Below, one piece after another: positions 37,557-45,977 of a stretch of DNA of 64,000 nt (position 1 is its first letter; each line of letters starts with the position of its first letter). Position numbers and translations under genes: made by a program. Origin of the DNA: Clostridium intestinale DSM 6191 (GTDB lineage: Bacteria > Bacillota > Clostridia > Clostridiales > Clostridiaceae); NCBI RefSeq assembly GCF_900130055.1, contig NZ_FQXU01000016.1:23447-87446 (forward strand), in the 5' to 3' direction. The notes beneath the pieces are model-generated. The model saw only the letters and a list, made by a program, of their open reading frames with translations. It ran no database searches and had not been told where the DNA came from.

Positions 37557-37841
37557 TTAAATTAAATCATCTTTACTTATTTCTATTGATGGGTAGTGAC
37601 TAAGTTTCGTTAAGTCAGTATTTAATGGCACACTATATACCATATAATAATCATCTAAATCATCTTTATTTTTTAGTAACTCCTGAATCTTTTGTTCTGC
37701 TATATCTCTGTCAGTCGTAGCATATACTACAGACACTACTCCAACCTTATTGTTCTCTTTATTATCAATGCTTCCACGCAATATTAATTTCAATGGTTCT
37801 TCTCCATTTAACCCTAATTCAATGTAGTCTTGGTAGTCCAT
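37557..37841 (-). CDS. Hypothetical protein paired with COG3910 ATPase
   Basis: 94 residues, soluble and acidic, starting MDYQDYIELGLNGEEPLKL. I recognise no family. An AAGGAGG ribosome site precedes the ATG. It lies directly upstream of the ATPase gene, with which it is probably co-transcribed. The C-terminal half (YYMVYSVPLNTDLTKLSHYPS) looks like a compact alpha/beta domain. Confidence 0.6.
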   Translation of the reverse strand: MDYQDYIELGLNGEEPLKLILRGSIDNKENNKVGVVSVVYATTDRDIAEQKIQELLKNKDDLDDYYMVYSVPLNTDLTKLSHYPSIEISKDDLI

Positions 37842-37971
37842 GTTATAACCTCCTTGTATTCCTTAGTCTTTATTAATATTCAACGAATATATGACTAATT
37901 TAATTGTACCATAATTTACATAGCACAATAATTATTTGTAAACTACTCTGTGGTTATCTCCAAATAAAAAA

Positions 37972-38014
37972 AGATATAGGATTCAGTAGTAAATTAACTA
38001 CCTATCCTATATCT
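37972..38014. terminator. Hairpin downstream of the GH2 operon
   Basis: AGATATAGGAT and GTAGT pair with ACTAC and ATCCTATATCT. It lies 75 bases beyond the GH2 stop codon, with an A-run on the plus side giving T on the minus strand. Confidence 0.75.
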
Positions 38015-38088
38015 CTTATCATATTTCTTACCTTAACTACAAGCATAAGTTCGATTGACTAAATCAAAGATTTAGAATGTCACTTATC

Positions 38089-40350
38089 TTAATTTTTAGG
38101 TATAACATTTAGTTCCTTATTTATAACGCTTAATAATTCCTTTGGTATATTAAATCTAGATCTCTTAGACATACTGTCTATAGTCATTAATCCCCTCATT
38201 GCACTCATTTGACTGCTTTCTGCAATGTCTCCAAAGTATTTCTTAAATACTGCTTTTGCTTCTTCGTTTTTATATAATTCATCAAGTGTGTCAAAAGTTG
38301 AATAGTATCCTTCTTTAAGTGTCACTTCTTGAACATCTGTTAAGTCAAATTTTTGGAACCAGTTAGTTACATGAGTTGTTGTTTCTGGCTTTTTAAGAAC
38401 ATAACTTTCATCTTCTTCTTCAGTTCTGTTTAATGTTATTTCATCAGTATAAGTGTTTTTATTATTATCAATAGCTTCAACTTTTACTATATTTTCCCCT
38501 AATTCTAATTTTACGTTAGAGAATTTCTTCATTGGCTCTTTATCATTTAGTTCAGCTATAAATTTTTCATTTACATAAAGCTTAATATTCTCTACATTTG
38601 ATAATACTACTATATCATTCAATTCTTCATGTCTATTTACAAATCTGCTTCCTGCTAGTTTTACAAATAACTCTTTTGACCAGTAAGCCTTACATAAATA
38701 GAATGCATCCTTTTTAATTTTTCTATCTATAGTTACTAATCCTTTTTGATTTCTTCCTTTTTTACCGCCTTCATTTCTAATTTCACTACCAAAATCGAAC
38801 ATAGCCCATACGTAACCACCTAAAATAAACTCTCTTTCATTAAAAGTTTTTAGAGCGTTATTTTGGAATAACAATTGATATTCTTCTGTATAGTCTTTTA
38901 CTGTTGGATTGTATGAATGAAGATCAGGGTTAGTATCTACCCCATACTCTGTAACCATAACAGGTGTATTAGGTCTTGCATTATGGAATTCATCTAATCT
39001 GATTGCTAGATCTTTCATCTCTTTATAATACCATCCATAATATAGATTATATCCAACAAAATCGGTTATATCATTTAATGGACTTTCATTTGCTACAGAG
39101 TGGATATTGGCTTGTGCAATAAATCTGCTTGAATCTAACTCTCTAGCTATAGTAGCAAGTTCTTTAACCATTTCATATATCTTTTCATTTTCTATAGCTA
39201 TTGTTATTTCATTTTGAACTCCCCAACAATATATAGAACTATGATTATATGCTTGTTTTATTAATCTTTCCAACTGATCCTTGGCATTTTTATTTTCTTT
39301 ATCTGCTGTTGTTGGAACACTTATAAATGGTATCTCTGCCCATGCTAATATTCCTTCTCTATCACAAAGAGTGTAGAAATAATCATCATGTTGATAATGA
39401 GAAAGTCTTACGCTGTTTGCTCCCACTTCCTTAATTATTGACATGTCTAATTCCATATGTTCCTTAGTTAAAGCATTACCTATTCCATCAAAATCCTGAT
39501 GTCTGCTAACACCATTAAGTTTAATAGACTTACCATTTAAGAATACTCCTCTATCTGGAGTTATTTCTACTGTTCTAAAGCCAATCTCTATAACTCTCTC
39601 ATCATATATTTGCCCGTTATGAACTAAATCTATTTGTACTTTATAAAGGTAAGGATTTTCTATTCCTTGCCAAACAATAACATCATTTATTGTTTCTAAT
39701 AATTCAAAGTTCTCTTCTTTAGAAACGTTAACGTCAATTACCTTACTATATACAATCTCTTCTTCTTTGTTTATTAATTTAAAATCTACCTTTACATCTT
39801 TTGTTTCAGCTAGTTCATTTATTATTTTTCCATTTATCTTTAATTCAAATTTACCTTCACTTAATCCTTTTTGAGTTAAATATATACCATCTCTACTATT
39901 ATCCATTAGATCAAAGTGAAGACTATCCCTAATTATTAAATTTACATCACGATATAGTCCACCATAAAATGAAAAGTCAGCCATTAGAGGATATACTGCA
40001 TCATTACGTCTATTATCTACTTTAATTGAAATAGTATTTTCCCCAGCTTTTAAGAAAGGAGTTAAAAACACTCTGTACATAGAAAATCCACAACTGCTTT
40101 CTCCAGCAAGTTCACCATTTACATATACCTTAGATACAAGTGATGCTGCACCTATTTCCAAAAAAATAAACTTCTCTAACTCTTCCTCATTTATGTTTAA
40201 GCTTTTTTGATAACAACATTCTCCCTTAAACATCCCATTGCCACTTTGTCCATCTATTCCATTAAAACAATGTGGTAATGTAACACTCTCACTTACATTT
40301 TTATCTTTAATAAATAACCAGTTGTCATTTATATTTATTGTTTTCAACAT
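38089..40350 (-). CDS. GH2-family beta-galactosidase/beta-glucuronidase
   Basis: Retaining glycosidase of 753 residues. It has an N-terminal jelly-roll sugar-binding domain, an immunoglobulin-like domain, a TIM barrel with acid/base glutamate in WGVQNEI and nucleophile in MVTEYGV, and a C-terminal extension of about 150 residues. There is no signal peptide, so it is cytoplasmic. It is the last gene of a PTS operon, which is odd because GH2 enzymes generally act on unphosphorylated sugars. Exact specificity (galactoside, glucuronide or other) cannot be read. Confidence 0.88.
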   Translation of the reverse strand: MLKTININDNWLFIKDKNVSESVTLPHCFNGIDGQSGNGMFKGECCYQKSLNINEEELEKFIFLEIGAASLVSKVYVNGELAGESSCGFSMYRVFLTPFLKAGENTISIKVDNRRNDAVYPLMADFSFYGGLYRDVNLIIRDSLHFDLMDNSRDGIYLTQKGLSEGKFELKINGKIINELAETKDVKVDFKLINKEEEIVYSKVIDVNVSKEENFELLETINDVIVWQGIENPYLYKVQIDLVHNGQIYDERVIEIGFRTVEITPDRGVFLNGKSIKLNGVSRHQDFDGIGNALTKEHMELDMSIIKEVGANSVRLSHYQHDDYFYTLCDREGILAWAEIPFISVPTTADKENKNAKDQLERLIKQAYNHSSIYCWGVQNEITIAIENEKIYEMVKELATIARELDSSRFIAQANIHSVANESPLNDITDFVGYNLYYGWYYKEMKDLAIRLDEFHNARPNTPVMVTEYGVDTNPDLHSYNPTVKDYTEEYQLLFQNNALKTFNEREFILGGYVWAMFDFGSEIRNEGGKKGRNQKGLVTIDRKIKKDAFYLCKAYWSKELFVKLAGSRFVNRHEELNDIVVLSNVENIKLYVNEKFIAELNDKEPMKKFSNVKLELGENIVKVEAIDNNKNTYTDEITLNRTEEEDESYVLKKPETTTHVTNWFQKFDLTDVQEVTLKEGYYSTFDTLDELYKNEEAKAVFKKYFGDIAESSQMSAMRGLMTIDSMSKRSRFNIPKELLSVINKELNVIPKN

Positions 40351-40382
40351 GCTTCTCTCCTTTTCCTTCTAAACATATTCAA

Positions 40383-40406
40383 GCCACCACTCATACAAGT
40401 GGTGGC
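40383..40406 (-). terminator. Intercistronic hairpin between PTS IIC and GH2
   Basis: GCCACCACT pairs with AGTGGTGGC around a 6-base loop, between the IIC stop and the GH2 ribosome site. Lacking a strong T-run on the minus strand, it may only attenuate or stabilise the transcript. Confidence 0.5.
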
Positions 40407-40420
40407 CTATTTTTAATATA

Positions 40421-41698
40421 TTAAGCTTCTGCTTTCATTTCTATCTCATGAGCTTCTTTGTCTGCCTTTTTAAAGAATGGATACCAAACAACCATTTGTA
40501 AAAGTACAAGTACTACTTGAAGTACAGCTATCTTCCAGCTACCTTCCATTAATCCAGTAAATATTATAGGCATTCCGCTCATTGGTGTCATACCTGCTAC
40601 TCTTGGAACTAAACCTATAGCTGTTAAACTATAAGCTATAGTTAAACTTATAGCATTCATGAATAAGAATGGCACTGCAAATCTAACATTGAAAACCATT
40701 GGGGTACCGAAAACTAGTGGTTCACTAATTCCGAAAAGAGATGGTACAGCAGATAATTTTCCTAATGTCTTATATTGTTTACTCTTAGCAAAGAACAACA
40801 TAAGTAGAGCAAAACCTATTGCACTTGCAGACATAGTATAAGTACTTATAAACGCACGTCCAGTTATATTAGGAAGAGGATCTCCAGCTGCATAAGCTGC
40901 TAATTGAGCCGCATCCATTGCTGTAAATATTGGAAGAACAACTGAGTAAATAACTAATGTTCCATGAATTCCAAACCACCATAATATTTGTGAGAATGTC
41001 CATAAAATTATTATAGATACGATGTTTCCACCTACACCTTGTAATGGAGTTTGAACAAATGAATAAATAAATCCATGCATAGTTTTGAAAGGTGTTGCTG
41101 CAAAACCACCTGCAACAGCTAAAAATAAAGTAATAACTAAAAGTCCTGGTATTAAGCTACTAAAACTGCTTGATACAACTGGTGGTACACTTGATGGCAT
41201 TTTAATTGTCCATCCCTTTTGTTTAATGTATACATATATTCTTGTTGCTACTATACTTATAATAATTGCTGAGAAAATCCCTCTTGCTCCTAACCATTCT
41301 ACTGGTATAGAAGTTACATTAGCTTCATTAACCTTATTTACTGCAGTAGGTGTAATTATAAAGAAACATACTGCTGATAATAATGATGCTATAATACTAT
41401 CTTCTTTATATTGTTTTGCATAACTACCAGATATAGTAAGTACAAATACTACAGCTAAAAAATTTGTTGTAAATAATATACCTGTGTTTAGAAGTCCTGC
41501 AATTCCTGAACTAGCAAGAAAAGCTTTCCATGCTGGTATTGGTAAGTTTTGAAATAATGAAGCAAATGAACCGAATAATGTAACAGGTAATGCTATCATC
41601 ATTCCTCCAGTTATTCCATTTGCTAATTTACTTTTTTGAACTTTGTTTAATACTGGTGCTATCTTTTTTGATATCGCCTTTGCATCAAATTTAGCCAT
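40421..41698 (-). CDS. PTS lactose/cellobiose-type enzyme IIC
   Basis: Membrane translocator with about ten hydrophobic segments and the sugar-binding motif GISEPLVFGTPMVFN near residue 325. The 425-residue length is typical. It is in one operon with IIA, IIB and a GH2 glycosidase behind a sigma-54 promoter. The transported sugar is probably a beta-linked disaccharide or glucuronide. Confidence 0.93.
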   Translation of the reverse strand: MAKFDAKAISKKIAPVLNKVQKSKLANGITGGMMIALPVTLFGSFASLFQNLPIPAWKAFLASSGIAGLLNTGILFTTNFLAVVFVLTISGSYAKQYKEDSIIASLLSAVCFFIITPTAVNKVNEANVTSIPVEWLGARGIFSAIIISIVATRIYVYIKQKGWTIKMPSSVPPVVSSSFSSLIPGLLVITLFLAVAGGFAATPFKTMHGFIYSFVQTPLQGVGGNIVSIIILWTFSQILWWFGIHGTLVIYSVVLPIFTAMDAAQLAAYAAGDPLPNITGRAFISTYTMSASAIGFALLMLFFAKSKQYKTLGKLSAVPSLFGISEPLVFGTPMVFNVRFAVPFLFMNAISLTIAYSLTAIGLVPRVAGMTPMSGMPIIFTGLMEGSWKIAVLQVVLVLLQMVVWYPFFKKADKEAHEIEMKAEA

Positions 41699-41748
41699 TT
41701 ATAAATCCCCCTTTAAAATATTATCTTTTAATAACCTTTTCATTTGTA

Positions 41749-42057
41749 TTAATCAAGTAATGAAAGTGCATCCTTTAACACTTTCTCACCATTTAGAGTT
41801 CCGTAGTCCATCATATCTATTACTGCAACTTTGATTCCTTTTGGTTCATATTGTTCTCTTATTTCATCTTCTAAGTAAGCTATTTGTGGTCCTAAAAGTA
41901 AAACTTCTGTAGGCTCTTCATATTCCTCAAATTTAGATTCTGACATAGCTATTACTTTTATATCAAGTCCTTGAGCTTTTGCACTTTCTTGCATCTTATT
42001 CATTAATATACTTGTAGACATTCCTGCTGCACAAATTAGGGTAATATATCTCATCAT
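41749..42057 (-). CDS. PTS lactose/cellobiose-type enzyme IIB
   Basis: A 102-residue phosphocarrier with the active cysteine in ITLICAAGMSTSILMNKM and the conserved ending VAVIDMMDYGTLNGEKVL. AGGAGGAAG precedes the first of two consecutive ATG codons. Confidence 0.93.
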   Translation of the reverse strand: MMRYITLICAAGMSTSILMNKMQESAKAQGLDIKVIAMSESKFEEYEEPTEVLLLGPQIAYLEDEIREQYEPKGIKVAVIDMMDYGTLNGEKVLKDALSLLD

Positions 42058-42141
42058 TCTTCCTCCTAAGATTCATTTTTATATTTTTTTATTAATTATT
42101 AAAACAAGCTTGCTTTTAATTATTATTAACTATTAGATTTA

Positions 42142-42459
42142 CTATTTTCTAACTTCTTCATAAATATCAAGTACTTCTAGAGCTAAATCACGTATAGTAA
42201 TTGCATTCATTAAATGATCTTGCGCATGTATCATAAGCAAATTTATCTGAAATTCCTCTCCTGCTGCTTCTCCTTGTATTAAACTAGTTTGGATGTTATG
42301 TGCTTTGTTTAAAGCTTCATTTGCCTCTTTAATCTTTGCTCTAGCAGCTTGTAAATCACCTTTTTTTGCTATTTTAATAGCGCCCATTGCTTTACTTCTA
42401 GCATCCCCACTATTAACTATTAATTCCATAACTATTTGTTCTTTTGACAGTATTTCCAT
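42142..42459 (-). CDS. PTS lactose/cellobiose-type enzyme IIA
   Basis: A 105-residue phosphocarrier with the active histidine in LLMIHAQDHLMNAIT. It is the first gene after the sigma-54 promoter at 42509-42525, 50 bases upstream of its ATG. The order IIA-IIB-IIC-GH2 differs from the IIC-IIB-IIA-GH1 operon at 18-22 kb. Confidence 0.93.
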   Translation of the reverse strand: MEILSKEQIVMELIVNSGDARSKAMGAIKIAKKGDLQAARAKIKEANEALNKAHNIQTSLIQGEAAGEEFQINLLMIHAQDHLMNAITIRDLALEVLDIYEEVRK

Positions 42460-42508
42460 TGCTTCACCTTCTATTCAAGTTATTTATGTATCTTACACTT
42501 TTATATAT

Positions 42509-42525
42509 AGCAATCACCGTGCCAA
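42509..42525 (-). promoter_or_regulatory. Sigma-54 promoter of the PTS/GH2 operon
   Basis: TTGGCACGGTGATTGCT on the minus strand is a perfect -24/-12 element. It lies between the LevR-type activator gene and PTS IIA, the classical arrangement of levanase-type PTS operons. Confidence 0.92.
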
Positions 42526-42643
42526 GTTTAATTTCTCTCTTTCTTCAAATAACTTCTTTTCTAAAATCGCATTTTTACTGGATTTAAGTTAATATTAAAA
42601 CTTTTTCGAACTAATATTTAAGTGCTTTATTTTAAGCTAAAAA

Positions 42644-42672
42644 AATAAAGCACATTCATTATGTGCTTTATT
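42644..42672 (-). terminator. Terminator of the LevR-type gene
   Basis: AATAAAGCACAT pairs with ATGTGCTTTATT around a 5-base loop, with six T following on the minus strand; it overlaps the last codons. Confidence 0.8.
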
Positions 42673-45337
42673 TTCTGCTTTTCATTCTAAACAAATTCAT
42701 AAGATAACAAATCTCATCTTCTGATATAGTAATTGTGTATTTAGTATTAATTAAAGTACACTCACTTTTAATTAACCTATATAACTCTAGATTTTGTTTT
42801 ATATATTCCTCTTTACCTATATACTCTTCTACTTTTCCATTATCAATTAACCTATCAACCATTACCGCCATATGAAGGGTTATTCCTATTAGAGCATTTG
42901 ATGTTAGCTGTATCTCCAAAGCTTTAGTTACATTTCTACAAAACCTTTTTATGTCATTAACAATAGTTCTGCCATCAATATTCTTCAACTGATGCTCTAA
43001 GGTTTCCTTCATCTTCATATAGACTTTTTCTCTATCTATTAAATTTTGTATATCTTCTGAGGCCCTTCCCTCAATAATATCACTTAACTTAAATTGTATA
43101 TAATCGGCATCTAACTCAAAAGGACTAACTATACTTAGTATTTCATATTTATTTGATAGTTTTTTAAGTCTATCATAAATGTTTTCTTTACCTATAAAGT
43201 TAAGTGGAATTATATCTAGCAACTCATTTTCCATCTTAAGATTTCTCTCCAAGATGCTCTTCATAGTTTTAGCACTTCCTTCACCAGTTGTGCAAATAGT
43301 AACTATACATAATCTCTTTTCCTCAGCTACTTCTGGTATATAGTCTAATGAATTATTATCATATAAATTATTAACTTCTAAAGTATCTCTGTATATTTCA
43401 TCTAATGAGTAGCCCATTATTGCTTTTCTAGTAGCCTCCATACAATGAAGAGTACTCACTAGAGGAATAGTTCTTGTTTTTATTTTTAAGCTTTTCTCTA
43501 TCTCCCTACCGAAGTTTGCAAGTGAACCCATATCAACTAAAAACAATATGTCTGTATTAATATTGTTTTGCCTTATATAATCTTTAACCTTTTCTAAGGT
43601 CATTTGAGGTTTCTCATCTATTGGAGCATTTATTCCCTTTGCATAGTTCACACCCAAAAGTCCATTTACAGCATCCGCTAAAGATGTAGCTGTTGTAGCA
43701 CCATGTGATATGATTACTATATTTACATTACTATGAGAGTTTCTTATTTTTTCTTTATGATAAGTTAAAAACATAGTAATAAATCCAGCTTCATCCACAG
43801 GAATTTTAATGTCTAAAGACTGCTCTAATATTTTTAAGACGTCTATAGCCACATTAAACTCTCTGTTATATTCCTTACGAATTCTATTTAACTCTAAGTT
43901 TTCAATCTTTTTATTTCTTCTTATTCTATCAATAGAATTATTAATGTGAACTGCTAACCCATAGTATATCTGCTCATTGAACTTTACATCTAACTCTTCT
44001 TCACAATAATTAATCACGTTTTCAATTACCTTCATAATATGAGGTTCTATAATGTTTTCTATATTTGTAGTACCAACTTTATAATTAAACTTATCAATAT
44101 ATTTGTTAAAGTAACCCTCTACATTTCTCTGTATTTCTTCCTCAAAGCCTCTGCCTTCTATTCCTCTAGCTTTAAGTTCTCTAGTTTTATTCTCTAACAT
44201 TTCATATATATTTTCATCTGAATCGGTTTCTTCAAATATTATCTTCTCTTCGTTTTTATCAAATATATAATATCTTTTATTAATATCACTTAATTTATTC
44301 CAAAGCTGTCTATGCTCAACTTCCCTATATAATCCTTCTGCTATATAACCTGGTAAGTCTAGGCTACTTATACTTATTTCTTCTTTTTTCTTTGACAAGA
44401 AATCTGCATATGCCCTTGCACAAGCCAGTTGTATATCTGATTTTAGCTGCCCTACATTATTCTTACAATCATAAAATAAAAATGACTTTATTGAATTAAC
44501 AGATACTTTTATGCTTTTTCCAAGCCTTCCTGACTCTTCAATCATAAACTGCTTTATGAGATTAAATCTTTCTTCTATCCCTCTGTTTCTCAAAGCTGGT
44601 ATTGTTATTACCATAGGAATTCTTCTTGTGAAAGTTTGAAGAAGAGTTGTATTAGGATCTTCTGTAGTTGCAGCTATTATGAGAACCTGTGCACTTCTTT
44701 CGCTAACTGTCTCTCCTAATCTTCTATACATTCCTCTATCCATAAAGGTAAAAAACATTTCTTGCCCCTCAGCTGGAAGTCTATGAACTTCATCTAAAAA
44801 TAGAATTCCTCCATCCGCCTGCTCTAAAAGTCCAGCCTTATCAAAATCAGCTCCTGTATATGCTCCTTTTTTCACTCCAAATATTTGTCCTAACAATAGC
44901 TGAGGATTGTTTGCATAATCAGCACAGTTAAAAATTATAAAAGGACTCTCTTTAGGTTTTACTTCCATCTCAATAGCATATTTATATATTAACCCTGCAA
45001 AAGTTGATTTTCCAACCCCAGTCTCTCCAAGCAATAATATATTCATTCCATTAGGCGGATATAATATTGCTGCTTTTGCCTGCTCTAGAGCTGTATATAA
45101 ACTTGGATTTAATTCTGAAAATCTATTTATCATAGATGTATCATTTACTGCCTTAAACAATGTAGGCTTTCCTTTAAACTTAACCGCTTTTCCTTCAGCA
45201 ACTAATTTATTTAAATCATTACTTACATTTCCTCTAAGTAGATTTAATTCCTCTGCAATTTCTATTGCTGAAACTCCCTCAGGTTTTCTTTCTGTTGATT
45301 CTATAAGCTTCTTAAGAATTAAATCGATTCTCTTCAT
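42668..45337 (-). CDS. LevR-type sigma-54-dependent PTS regulator
   Basis: Activator of the downstream PTS/GH2 operon. Order: helix-turn-helix (1-65), AAA+ sigma-54 domain (about 75-310) with Walker A LLGETGVGKST, the sigma-54 contact loop GAYTGA and Walker B GGILFLDEVH, then PRD1, an EIIA-Man-like domain (NIVIISHGATTATS), an EIIB-Gat-like domain and PRD2. The 889-residue length is typical. All key ATPase residues are intact, and a perfect sigma-54 promoter lies just downstream, so control by PTS phosphorylation is well supported. Confidence 0.94.
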   Translation of the reverse strand: MKRIDLILKKLIESTERKPEGVSAIEIAEELNLLRGNVSNDLNKLVAEGKAVKFKGKPTLFKAVNDTSMINRFSELNPSLYTALEQAKAAILYPPNGMNILLLGETGVGKSTFAGLIYKYAIEMEVKPKESPFIIFNCADYANNPQLLLGQIFGVKKGAYTGADFDKAGLLEQADGGILFLDEVHRLPAEGQEMFFTFMDRGMYRRLGETVSERSAQVLIIAATTEDPNTTLLQTFTRRIPMVITIPALRNRGIEERFNLIKQFMIEESGRLGKSIKVSVNSIKSFLFYDCKNNVGQLKSDIQLACARAYADFLSKKKEEISISSLDLPGYIAEGLYREVEHRQLWNKLSDINKRYYIFDKNEEKIIFEETDSDENIYEMLENKTRELKARGIEGRGFEEEIQRNVEGYFNKYIDKFNYKVGTTNIENIIEPHIMKVIENVINYCEEELDVKFNEQIYYGLAVHINNSIDRIRRNKKIENLELNRIRKEYNREFNVAIDVLKILEQSLDIKIPVDEAGFITMFLTYHKEKIRNSHSNVNIVIISHGATTATSLADAVNGLLGVNYAKGINAPIDEKPQMTLEKVKDYIRQNNINTDILFLVDMGSLANFGREIEKSLKIKTRTIPLVSTLHCMEATRKAIMGYSLDEIYRDTLEVNNLYDNNSLDYIPEVAEEKRLCIVTICTTGEGSAKTMKSILERNLKMENELLDIIPLNFIGKENIYDRLKKLSNKYEILSIVSPFELDADYIQFKLSDIIEGRASEDIQNLIDREKVYMKMKETLEHQLKNIDGRTIVNDIKRFCRNVTKALEIQLTSNALIGITLHMAVMVDRLIDNGKVEEYIGKEEYIKQNLELYRLIKSECTLINTKYTITISEDEICYLMNLFRMKSRK

Positions 45338-45450
45338 TTAATAGTTCACCTCTCTATATTAGGTCCGTTTAATATAAAATTTCTAAATATATTTAAATTC
45401 TATCATATATATTTAACTTTATCTATTTTGGTTTAAAATCCTTATTATAA

Positions 45451-45490
45451 AAAAGTAGAGCTCAGAAAATTAATACTGAGCTCTACTTTT
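45451..45490. terminator. Orphan 15-bp terminator hairpin upstream of the DtxR gene
   Basis: AAAAGTAGAGCTCAG and its perfect complement around AAAATTAATA, flanked by A and T runs. No gene ends here, since LevR and DtxR genes diverge. It may close an unannotated short transcript or insulate the two promoters. The core resembles the hairpin at 15582-15618. Confidence 0.6.
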
Positions 45491-45602
45491 ACAAATGTTA
45501 TTTATTTATATCCTTTATTGGAACTCCATTTAAAAAATGATATTATAAAATAAGATTCATTGTTAATTTGAATCAATGTTTTAAAAATACCAGGAGGTCC
45601 CT

Positions 45603-45974
45603 ATGGAAAAACTTACTTTTGTAATGGAAAATTATTTAGAAGCTATTTATGAGTTATCAGAAGAAGGTAACGGCGTTAAAATGACTCATATAGCTGAAAA
45701 ACTTGGAGTAACTAAAGCTAGCACCAATAGCGCTATGGCAACTTTAGCTGAAAAGGGCCTTATTACTAATGAAAAGTATAAAAAGATATTTTTAACTCCT
45801 TTAGGGCTAGAAATAGCTAAATTAACCTCTAAAAAACATCATATTATAAAAGACTTTTTTATAAAAGTTTTAAAAGTAGACTCCTCTATTGCTGATAATG
45901 ATGCATGTTCTATAGAGCATGTTATTAGTTCAGATTCAATTAATGCTATGCAAAAATTTTTGTCAGATTTGTAA
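45603..45974 (+). CDS. DtxR/MntR-family metal-dependent regulator
   Basis: A 123-residue repressor. A winged helix (VKMTHIAEKLGVTKASTNSAMATL, about residues 25-48) is followed by the metal-binding and dimerisation region (KKHHIIKDFF, ACSIEHVIS). It has no SH3-like third domain, as in MntR-type short forms. It converges on the siderophore ABC gene cluster, ending three bases from it, and is a good candidate for its iron or manganese control. Confidence 0.88.
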   Translation: MEKLTFVMENYLEAIYELSEEGNGVKMTHIAEKLGVTKASTNSAMATLAEKGLITNEKYKKIFLTPLGLEIAKLTSKKHHIIKDFFIKVLKVDSSIADNDACSIEHVISSDSINAMQKFLSDL

Positions 45975-45977
45975 CTT

